A stretch of 64,000 nucleotides of DNA, from the NCBI RefSeq assembly GCF_918797505.1, contig NC_092801.1, forward strand, positions 26,442,477-26,506,476. Reading direction: 5' to 3'. The stretch's first letter is position 1, and the number at the start of each line of letters is the position of its first letter. Below are positions 37,701 through 49,700 of the stretch, piece after piece. Under the pieces are notes generated by a model. The model was given only the letters and a program-made list of their open reading frames with translations. It was not told where the DNA came from and ran no database searches. Source of the DNA: Bemisia tabaci. Its lineage: Eukaryota; Arthropoda; Insecta; Hemiptera; Aleyrodidae. Both the position numbers and the translations under genes were made by a program.

Positions 37701-40700
37701 TCAAAAAAGAACATTTTATCAAAGGAAATTTGGCAACTCTCAAATCTTCATACGTCGTTCTTCTTTAGCACGGCAGTGGAATTACTACGCAGGATCTCTA
37801 AAAAATATATCGGCAGTCAAACTCCTAAACCACGTATCTCGTTTGCGATGTTTGAAAATCTCAGCCTCTAATTTTCTAGTAAAGGAAAGCAAATCAACAT
37901 CATTCCTTGAAATTTTTTCAGATTCGCGTCGCACGGAAGAGAAAAATTACGAAATTTTTTAATAATTGAGGAGTTCCCCGTTTTAAAAATAAAGTTTGAC
38001 AGTACGTCTGCAAATTTGCAAATTTTGGATCATATCTATTTTTTGAGTTTACTTGATTAAATTCATTTGTAATTTAGTGCTGGATTCGGGAAACTTGTCT
38101 TGTAGAATTTTAAATCTTCCGCTGTCTGGTCTTTAAACGGCGTATCTTGCCAGCGGCATTCTAAAAACTCCGCTTCTACTTTATTTTTTATGGATGAAAA
38201 AACCAATATCATTCCTTAAAGTCTTCGTAGGATTTTCTTTGCAAAGGGAAGAAAAATCACGGCAGCTATAACGAATTGCCACAGAATATAGTATTCCATA
38301 AAAATGAGGTGTAATGAGAGATCAACGACACCATGGCGTGGTGTCTTGAATAAAATCACTAGGTTGCGCGTCTCCAGATTCAAAACTCCTCCATTTCATC
38401 GGATATGCAATTTAATCTCCGGAGACTTAAAATAGTTGCTCGAGGGAATCTCACTTACATTAACGGCGCTACTGTCTGGTGTCTTAAGTAAAATCAAATC
38501 ACTAGGTTGCGCTTATCTGGATTCAAAGTTCCTTCAATTCATCGGATATGCAATTTCAGCTCCGGAGAGTTAAAATAGTTGCTCGAGGGGATCTCGCTTA
38601 CATTAACGGCGCAACGGTCTGGTGTTTTAAGTAAAATCACTAGGTTGCACGTCTCCAGATTCAAAACTCCTTCATTTCATCGGATATGCAATTTGAGCTC
38701 CGGAGAGTTAAGATAGCTGCTTGAAACGTCACAAACCGAGATACGTGGTTTGACAGTTTTAACGTCAATCAGTATTTTGCTGGCCCACATTAACGTCGGC
38801 TGAGATATCTTACTTTTCTACTATACAGGGTGATCCAGGGTTAAACGGCCAGACTGCAGGAAAAATAAGACTTTTCTGTTGACTAAAGTATTCCTCAAAA
38901 CTGCCCCCCAGTCGGAGCTACGGCCCCTCAAAATTTCGGAGAGTAAATGGTTTTTTCTGAATATTGGCAACGGTTGTAAACCAAATCTCATGAAAATTTG
39001 TACTCCCCTGTACGTTTATACCCTGAATTCATAAAATATCTAATAAAAATCCAAATTTCAATTTAAAGAGGGGGCTTGAGGTTGTTTCGGCCTCTGCAGT
39101 CTGGCCGTTTAACCGTGGAACACCCTGTATACTGCATCTTACACGATATATTTAGTGGACTTACCGATGACCGTATAGTGCGCTTCCGCTTGAGGCGCTG
39201 GCTATCGACCCCCAGATGATGAGTATCATTGTGACTATCACGATCAAATAGCCAAATTTGATCAATGATGCCACCGTCCCCTGAAATCAAACAAACAATT
39301 TCACCCGTTATAACCATGGCTAAATTACTCGTAAACAACAGTGCAAATAATACACACAAATATTCACAGGCCGAGTGGCTAAATGCTAAATCCTCATTTC
39401 GACATTTAAAAATGTCCAATAAGTTACAAGTGACTCAAGATTAGTATTGGCTAGTTGGAAAATTAACTAACGGTACAGTAAAACTATACCATAGTCTGTT
39501 TTTTATAAGGTAGAGGAAGGCTGCCAAGGAAACTTTTTAAGTACCTAATCATATGATAACACTGCACGCAGTTAAAATAACAATTTTTCTTTGTGTAGGG
39601 AACTTGAATCTAAATTCAATTCGGTTACTTCATACTTGATATAGGTATTTGAAATATCTGATCATGCATGCAGAAAGAGCGGTGTAATAGACTCAAGTCA
39701 AAAGACGATTCTGACGTCGAATAAAAATACTTTTAGATTAGTGCATTCATGTACGTTGTGGGGCTTCTAAGTCTCTCGATGGGAAAAAGGGTGAGGAAAG
39801 CGGAGGCGCAGAGTTGCTAAATTGAAGGAAAATTACACTTTTAAATTGATAACATTAAAAGACGTCGCTTTAGAAATTACGGAAGGTCATTAAAAAAAAA
39901 TTGTATGGGTTTTTCTACAAACTAAGCTGATTGTTGGTTTTTATAGTTAACAAGTGTCCTTCGAACAATTTTTCCCACGTGGAGAGAAGCATTGCATTTC
40001 GCTAACATTTTTTCAATAGTTTTGGTGATGTGCAACAGTACCTCCACGGAAAGCATGATGATTGGTTGGTGCAGCAACACTTGCAACCAGACAGAAAGGC
40101 ACCTTCGAACCAAGATAAATGAAACGAAAGTATACTTTTTTCTACAACAGACCAATCAAATTCGACGAAACCCACACTTATGTTCGCGCCGTTTTAGTTT
40201 TGGTGGGAAGCTTGAAAAAAATGCAGACTCGGTCATATTTTATTTTTGTTGGTCTGCTCACCTCCTGGTCAGTGGCGAGACGTGAACGATCGATTATCGA
40301 CATTTCCCCATTTGAAGCTATGACAAAGAATGGATTATTAAGGTGTTCATTTCAAACACCCTCTCTATTGATCTTTTCTACAGGTTTAAATCATAAATCA
40401 ATCGATATATCTCAAAGCACGCCACGCCGCTGCTCCTGGTATGTTGCTAAAGGAGATCGGATCAATACTAATTGAGCATGATGGAATCAGCTTTTCATTT
40501 CGAACCTCCCACAAAGACCGAAATAGTGCAAACGCAACTGAGAGTTTTGTCGATTTTGGGTGGAAGAAGAGCATATCATTCGTCCCTTTTGCCTATATGG
40601 CTTCCAAACTCAACTTTTTTGGTGGGAATTTTGAAAATCGCCCAGAGATCGGGCACGCATTCACAGCGCGTACAAGCAAACTTTCTATCGTCGAGTATCA

Positions 40701-43700
40701 ATATCCGAATCTTGTCTGAAAAAACCACCCATGCTTTTCACACAAAGGAAGGATCAAAATGAAAAAATACATCAATTATTGCAACCACTATAAACCACTT
40801 TGTGCATGAAAATAGTTTTAATTTTCGTCAATGATAGAATGTACTAAAATTCTTGTCATTCTTGTTATTTTTACACGTTAGTCGTGCAGGAAACAAAGAA
40901 AATACATGCCAGATTTTGTGATTATATTAAAATGACTAACTCCTTGTCAAAATCACTCCGACTCATGAGAATTTGATAAAAGAAAAAAAATCTACCGATT
41001 TGTCCATAATTTGACCAAACCTATTTTTGAGTCTAAGATAATGCATTGAGTGTAATACAATTATCGAAATAAACCGAACTTACGTCATTACATCTGTACA
41101 TATTGAAAAAACAAACGAGACATACATGATAATTAAAGCGAGATAAAGATTTTTCTAGTCTTGTAGTATCCGATAGGTACTTTCCGTACAAAAAAGAAGC
41201 TACGACATTTGTCATCAATCTTTCTTAAGTGCTTTACACGGAGAGTACAATTCCTTTCATTGATTTGAGAAGTGAAATCACCCCTATATATTTATAAAGA
41301 CACGCGAAATCGTTTGCGTGCAAACCACTAGTTTGTCTACGCAATGTTGCAACAATGACGTCACAACTCAACAAACACATAAGGAGAAAATGTTTCACGT
41401 TACCCTTCCTTATTGTTCGAATAATTACATAACATTCGCCCAGTGCTGCCATTGCACATTGTAAAACATTAAATTTCACCCAGAAGATTTTGATATTACG
41501 AACTTTATTCCGTACAGTTTGCCTTCTATTTTTGCAGTTTAACGCTGGCTTCTAATCGCGCTAATTTCTCTCGGAGCAACTTGCGTGAGCTCTCGGAGTA
41601 ATTGTTCCCGTTTAATACGTAAGGTTCGATGGATTTGAGCCCTTGATCCATGATTAGAGGGTGTTAGTTCGAACTTGGGGCCGCTGTAGGGGTTTTGACT
41701 GAATGTGTAGGGGGGTCTCATCATAAGCAAACTTCATCGAACTTTTGTCCGTCTGAAGCCTCAGACGGACAAAAGTTCGATGAAGTTCCGTATTGGTAGT
41801 CAAGAAGGTAGCATCAAAATGCAGTTAATTTTTCAAAAGCATCCTTCGTAGGCTCCCCGCACCATCCCTTCTCCTCGTATTGGGGATATTCCATATCCCT
41901 CAGCCACCTCCCCCCCCCTCATGGATGGGGTTAGAGTCAGGAATCGTGTTTTTTGGGGGCCAGGCCCCCGCGCGGAAAAGTTATCTGGCCAAGCAGGCTT
42001 ATGCTGCAGCGCTTAGGAAGAACGTCGTATGAACATTCAAAAGTTGCCCTGCTCCCTATAGGTAAAATTACTCTAGATAGGGCATCCCACTCGTATATAG
42101 GGAAGAATTAAGTGACGAAATTCAAAAATGAAAAAGTAAAAAAGTAAAAAAAAAAGAATATTAGAAAAAGGTGCAGATGCCCCCTCCTCCCCCCCCCCAA
42201 AAAAAAAAACAACTACTCAAGAACAATCTACGCTTCTCATTCCATGTCCGTCAAAAGTTCCGGAAAATGCAAAAGATCCGCAACATTTCGGGAATTTCAA
42301 AGGTTCCGGGAAAAATTCAGGGAAAGCTCTAAAGTTCCAAAATTCGGCACTAGTTCCGGGTAATTGTAACACTAACAACAATTAATAACATTTAAAAACA
42401 TTTATTTTTGACTCTAAATATAACTTTTGGAGCTCTTGGCTTTGATTTTCCCGCAAAACGGTGTGGACCCAGCACCATTCCTCCGCCTTGTTACATACAG
42501 TTCGGGCCACTTCTTAGTGTTTTTTTCTCTCAATGAATTACAGTGAGGCGGAATTTTTATGCCTTAGTCAACAAGAACCACCAATTCCAACCAACAGGAT
42601 GAATCCATCCTACCTTGTGCTTGTCTATCGCATAGTCGAAAGTTTTGTCTATCAATTTTAAAAATTTCATCCTTTCCTTGTCTTTTGAAAAAATCTAAAA
42701 AGAATCCCAGCTGAGCATTTTTCGAAGCGAGGCATTGAAAAAGCCCCAAATAATCACCCTCCCTTAACCTCAATGCAAAGGAACTCGCGAAACTAGTGCG
42801 AACTTGACCGGAAGGTCACGAAACAGTGTCAAAATCGGGAATCGGCCTTGAACATCGGCACCCGTCCGGAGAAACGCGACTAACGCGAGGACGTTAAGAC
42901 AGAGCACACACTCTGGAGGGCACGGCTCAAAGTCAATATACTCGGACGCGACACCGACTCCAGCACCCACGCTCCGTTACCCTTCATTTCTCCAAGGGCG
43001 GAACCCCTGCCTCACCTGCGGGTCACCGAGGGGAAGTGCACCTTACGCGATGAAGGGGCCGCGGCGAGGGACGGGGGGAGGGGGGGGGTAGGGCACCCCA
43101 AACGTAATTCGATGCCTCCGCACGCGAGACCCACGCATGAATTAAAAGCGCACGAGTCGTTGTCAGATTGGACCGTCTTGATGTGCACTTTATTGTCTTG
43201 TACGGAAGGAAAGACTGATGGATAAATACCAGCGGGCGGATTGTTGGAATTGATAGACAAAGCGTTAGACAAAGCAATAGACAAACAAAACATTGGGAGT
43301 ATGGATCGATCCTATTGGTTGATATGTGTGGTTCCTGTAGACTACACGGAGAAAAAAACTTTGTGCGTGGGACCCGAAGTTTAGGTCATACAGATCTCTG
43401 AAGTTTTCGGATTGAGCATCTGAACACTTTAGGTCCAGCTGCTGAGGTTTGAATCACACATATGAAACTTCAGTTCTTACATCTGAAGTACTTCGGTTTC
43501 CACATCCGAAAAACTTCGGTTCTCACATCCGAAAAACTTTGGTTCTCGCATCTGAAGTACTTCAAATGTAGGAACTGAAGTTTCAGATGTGTGATCCGAA
43601 CCTCGACAGCTAGACCTAAAGTGTTCAGATGCTCAATCCGAAAACTTCAGAGATCCATATGACCTAAACTTCGGGTCCCACGCACGAGGTTTTTTTCTCC

Positions 43701-46700
43701 GTGTAGGTGGGGAAATGATGGACTACTTTTAGGAACTCTCGTGGAATGTCGTTAGTTAGTCTATTACCTACGTCTTCTCTCCATTGTAACCCCCGCTTCC
43801 AACAACAGGATCCCTCCATATCCCGTCTGTCTTATTGGTCTGTTGCTTTGTCTACCAATTTCAACAATTGGTCCCCAGGACTTTGGTTAGCACCATCGGG
43901 GTACAAAATCTCGGTTCTAAAGAACGACGAGATCAGAAGACGCTTTTCGATTCGGAGGAAATAAGGGGATCCATTGGGGCGTGGGGGCGTGCCGCCCCCC
44001 TCTTCCTGTTTGCCCAAAAGAAAGGAGGAGGAACTAGGGAAGAAACGGAGGAAAGAAGAAGGGAGGACGCTTATAATTGAATAACTGCAGATTATATGCT
44101 TTAGATTTTCGAAAATTTTCGGGAGGAGCCCCCTGGACCCCCAAGACACCCCCCTCCTCTTCTGTTCGAAATGTCTTACGTCTGCAGACGGGTAGCGTAT
44201 ACTTAAAGTACCAATATGAGGAGAGTACGGATTTGTCGAAATATGGAGCTGTTTTATCTTTTTATAGAAAATTTTATTATCGTTTGAATCGAATACATTG
44301 GATACTCTGTTCTGTTTAATTCATTAATATTCATTTGTACACTGGCAACGTTGTCATCTGTCCGGTCTAATAAAAATGATTCGTAGTAAAATATTTTAAA
44401 ATCTAAAAATTTTACTTATTATTTAAATTATTATTTAAAATGTATAATTTTTATTGATGAAAATGAGATTTAGTTAAACTATAACAGTTTAGTTAAAGGG
44501 TAACAATAACTGCTGGCACTTAACTACCTGGTAACATCAGATCGGTAATATTATTTATTCTTTTATTTTTTTAAAACTAATATTTTCAGCGATTAATTGG
44601 CAAAGTTAGAGAAATGACTTACAATTAATCCACTTTCACAGTTAAATAGCCAATCGTGCAACAATGGTCAGATATGAGGCGAAGGGTAGCTACATCGGTC
44701 GATAAAATTAACGCAGTTAACTGGGCGTAGGAAATAAAAATGCATTTCTAACAATTTGCCAACCATGTATGGATACGAAACTTGCAACTGGGCGCTACCG
44801 TTCATTACGCAGCCAAAGATGTGGGCATGTAACTAATACTCTGAGCCGGGTCTAATTGTGCCTGGCTTCTGAAACCCCATCAGCCAAATTAATCAAATTT
44901 AATTGCTGGCTGTTTTTACGTTCGGAAGAGAGAGATTCATCGTCGTCTTGGATGCAGTGCACTGAAAAAAAATTCTCGGCGTTTTTATCAAGGTCCGTTG
45001 GTACCTTTACCATCTCACTTTTTTACCAATTATTGGTAATTTTACCAAGACAGACTAGTAAGCTTACCTAAAATCCGGTATTTTTACTGTTTTTTCAGGT
45101 AAGAATACCACTTTTACTGGTAATCAATTCCCGGTAACTTTGCCATTTTATCTCGGTAATTCTACCATACTCGATAAAAAATATTGGCGTTTTTACCAAG
45201 GTCCAGTAAAATTACCGAGAAAGTTCAATAATTTTACCGTGATTTCTCTGTAAAATTACCAATTCCATAAATGGTAATTTTACCAAGAAAAAACTGGGAT
45301 CAAATAGAACCCTGAATTCTTGGTAATTTTACCCTTTTCTTAGTAAATACACCGAGATTTTTTTTTCAGTGTGGCGTGGCGTGCTTTGCGATGTATCGAT
45401 TGATGGGCCATTTAAACCTATGGAAAAGTATCGATAAACAGGGTGTTCGCAGCGAACACCTTAATAATCGATTTCTTACCACAGCTTCAAATGGGGAGAT
45501 ATCGATAGATCGCAAAGCACGCCACGCCACTATGGATCCAAGAGTGGAGCATCTGCAAGTTTGTACCGATTTGCACCCTAAAAGGCTGTTCCAGTAGGAT
45601 CGGTCTACTTAAGGTGATTCATAAATGTTTCTGACGTGGTTAACCACGTATACAGGAGAGTATTGTCATCTCAACTCTTTTACTACAAAAACAGTGTGCC
45701 GCTCTCTGATTGGTCGGCTATCATGGAGCCCCAAAGTTGATCCAATGTAAACAAACCCCAGCCCCTTCGCCGCAGTTTGGCCCAATGTACACAAAGATGA
45801 TGGCGACAAATTTCCACAAAGTACTAGACGTGATTTTGGATGTGATGGGAAATTTGTTTATATTCAACTTCTGAATTGCGTTTGGGTCAAACTTAACCTT
45901 TAAGTGTGATTATCATTCATTTCTCAGCCGATGATACGTGTTTAGGTTGGGTTTGTTTACATTGGGTCAACTTTGGAGCTCCATAATAGCCTAAAACTGA
46001 TGAACCAATCAGAGAGCAATCAGAGATGGCAATACTCGCCCGTATTTAGATACTCTAGATAAACTGGCGTGCGATACATCACACCGATTACGTCAAAAGC
46101 ACGACAGATACGACAGATTACGTCTCGGCCGATTTTGCGCTTCTGGGCAAAAAAGGACGATAGCCTCTGCGTATGAGCCTAAAGAATCAATCTAAACGAT
46201 ATTTGAAGTGGAACCGTCGACGACGTAAGCTCTGGTTGCCCCTAATGATGCTTATCGCCTTTATAGCCAAGATAGAAGAAATTACGATATCCTTCGTTCT
46301 CCGATGGGTAAAATCAATCATCATGCTCGTTGGGAAGAGATATCTCCAGCAGTAATATGCGATGTAAAAAATTGAAATCCGGAAAAATGTTTGCTATTCT
46401 TTAAAATTTAACCATTGAAACACGATTCTGAAACATGATACAAGCATATCAAGGGCGAGTTCGGAGTCCAATATTTTGGAATCCATTCGACTTATTCTTA
46501 TGAAATAATCGCAAAATGAGCTAGCTCACGTCACGAATCTGTACGGAGAGTTTCGTGACTTGTGGCAGTTATTAGACTCAGCGACGCTGCTGTGTTCTAG
46601 CAAAAAAATGAATGATGTGCAAAAGCATTTTGTCTTAGATTGTGTTCAATTGAGAGTACCGCTAATGGTCTTTACTGCTTTTGCCCTCATATTACCCAAG

Positions 46701-49700
46701 GCAATAAAGTTACGCACAGATCACTTATCATCAGTAAAGGTTTTAATCCGGTACCCTCGTTGTGTATTGTATCGGTGTATAATGGAAAGAAGTCGTAATT
46801 ATCCGAAAAAAATTTTTGTCTGAATTTTTGATGCGATTTCATCGACAGCACATTCTCAACGAGGGAAATCTTGTAAACCTCTATTCAGAGTTAAAGACAA
46901 AAAAAACACAAAAAAATCGGTTAGAATTTTTGTAAGTTAAGAAAGAAGTAACTGATACCAGAAAATCGCATTGTAACTACGGCCACAAATGTAATTACCA
47001 CACTGGAAAAAAAGAGTCTTAAAGCCGCCAAGAAGTATTTCTTCATAAATCGAGAATTTTTCTGGTTAATATAAGCTACTTTTTTGCTTAACCCAAGCAT
47101 TATTTTTCTTGTATCAAGAAAAAGTCGCAGCTTACAGCAAGAAAAAAAAATTCTTGGCGGCAAATTCAAGAATCATCATGCTTGATCCAAGCTACTTTTT
47201 TTCAGTGCACAACAGAACAGCGATTCTTCTTTTCTCCGCATATACACTGAAGTTTTGAACAAATGTTTTGTTTTTGTTCCTGACCTCAACAGGTTTCAGA
47301 ATAATGACGGATTGGCTTGCCATCAGACGATGATCTATGGCGATAGCGGCAACCTCGCGATCAGAGGTAAAGGAAGTTGCCTAGCGCGTGCCAGACGGGC
47401 GAAGGGTCTAGTCGGTGGAAGGCATGCGTCGCATAACACGCTCAGTGGGCTGATACCAATAAGAATTTCAGTACTTTGACAACGCAAAGCGGGGTTTTTT
47501 ATTTTAATAACCACTGAGATAATTATTTATTTTTTCGTATTCTAAAAAAAAAACCTCTCAAACAGTGTTCGAAACTCGCCTTTGAGTTTTAGGAGCCATG
47601 TGGCGCATCAAGCTCGATTTTTTAGGGGCCAGATTGACTTTTTGCCTTTATATATCATGGCGCATTTAGTGAAAAGTTAGACGCAAGATGTTTAAGTCAC
47701 AGAACTATTAACTGTAACTTGGAGGAAATTTTAAAAATTCACCAAAAAGCTAAATTAGGATTTTTTTTGGCGGGAGAGGCAATTTTCAGGGGCCACATTG
47801 GCGCAGAGCCTTCATTTTTTAGGCGCCATGGTCGATTTCTAAGGGGCATTTGGCGCGTAGGCACCTGTGAGTTTTGAACACTGCGTCTCAAAAGAAACTA
47901 ACGTTTCGCTTAATGAATTTAATCTCATTCAATTCGAAAAAGTCCGTCTATGAGAGCGGGAAACCTAATTCAACGTGCTTTAAGTTTTTTTATGAGAAGG
48001 AATACATACGAGATTTTGCATGCTAAGAAACATTCACTGAAAAAAAAGGTGTTTGACCCAAGCATTATAATTCTTGAATATGCCGCCGAGAATTTGTTTT
48101 ATCTTGATTTAAGCTGAATTTTTCTTGATACAAGTAAAATAATGCTTGAGTTAAGTGAAAAGGTAGTTTCTATATTAAACAGCAAAATTCTTGATTTAAG
48201 AGAAAATACTTTTTGGAGGCAGATTTAAGATTCTTTTTTTTCAGTGTGTATCATACCTTCCTTTCCTCCTCGAGAACATTAACTGACACCATCGGCATGA
48301 AAATTTGAAGATTAAAAAGTGAACATTTTCTTTAATCGTAAATTCCGAAACCGAAAGATTCAACTTGAATTACTATTGGTTTTTAGTAAGAAGGAAGTTG
48401 TTAGGACTGAGACGATTTCGGGAAGCAGGAAATTTTGATTTAATTACTGAATTAGTTTAGGCAATTTCTTGTGTTTCAGTTCAACGCAAAAATTTGATGA
48501 TAAAACACTTTTGATATCAACCCCGTTTGGTTGTTCATTTGGCGTGGTGGTTTTACGCATACACGTTTCGCCTTCATTTGAGGAGTTATACCAAACGCGC
48601 TCCCTCGTGTTAATATAGTGGTATCGCCCCTTACAGATGATGGATTGACTTAAAATCCCTGTACAAAATATCCATAGGATCTGAAATTATTCTTTAAAGA
48701 GCTGGTTCGTGTTAAGAGTAGTTCTAACAAGGCGTGAGTAAGAACAAAACTTTGAAATCATGGTAATTAATTTACAAAAATGTGTAGACCACATGTCAAC
48801 CAAATGAGCCACTATTGAAGAAGGGAAAAGGGGAAGGAATGAAAACAAGAGGACGAATAAATTATGTAAATTAACAGACGAAATAATGCAAATCAAAGGA
48901 CAAAAAGAGGAAGCAAGACTAAACTAGCGGAAATAAGGAAAAACTCAGTTTGAAAGAGAAGAACTATTATAAAAAATCGATCAAGTTTTCTGGTTTCAGC
49001 TCTTTTGTGGATCAATCCAACACGTCTCTCTGGGTTCTTGGTTATAACATCGCCACTTTTGAGCCAAAGTATCACAAGCACCATGCAACGTTTCAAAATT
49101 TCCGCTGCCATTTTATTTTTTTACAGAGAAATCGTTCAAAAAAGCTGTCCAAAAATTTCAAACAGATTTAACCAACAATAGAGATGTTGCATTTGCGAGG
49201 AATTTCGATTTAACTAAAGATTCCTACGTAAAAATTCGCGAGAGACACGATGGTACCACTGGTTTTCTTTGAAATCAACTCCCAAGCTCAAAATAAGCTT
49301 CCAAGTTAAGGCCAAAATGGAGAGGATATCATCCCACGCTATCCTGAGAGTCCACCTCTACATCAAGACGAACTCTCCATGCAAAGATAGGGAGCAAATA
49401 CATTGACAGGGCTGCCACTTTATTTGGGACTCCACAACTGAATACACGGCAACCCTGCTAATGTATTTGCTCCCTGTCTTTGCATGGAGAATTTGTCTTG
49501 ATGTAGAGGTGGACTCTCAGGATAGCGTGGGACATCTCCTCCATTTTGGCCTCAACTTGAGAGCTTTTTTTTGAGCTTGGGAGTTGATTTCAGAGAAAAC
49601 CAGTAGCACCATCGTGTCTCTCGCGAACTTTTACATAGGAATAGTCAAATCCCAAATTCCTCGCACATGCAAAATCTCAATTTCTCTGTAAAAAAATAAA

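Noticed and set aside
40119..40762. Several overlapping plus-strand frames of 92-118 aa
   Set aside because: They cross a family A MITE with defined ends and show no protein motif.
30455..42495. Short inverted match (GGTGCTGGGTCCACACC...) between 30455-30515 and 42455-42495
   Set aside because: A shared 50-bp fragment of some repeat. Boundaries could not be set, so it is not listed as an element.
43012..43293. Minus-strand frames rich in Pro/Ser/Arg in the CpG block
   Set aside because: Overlapping frames in high-GC DNA without a family match. Only the splice donor is noted.
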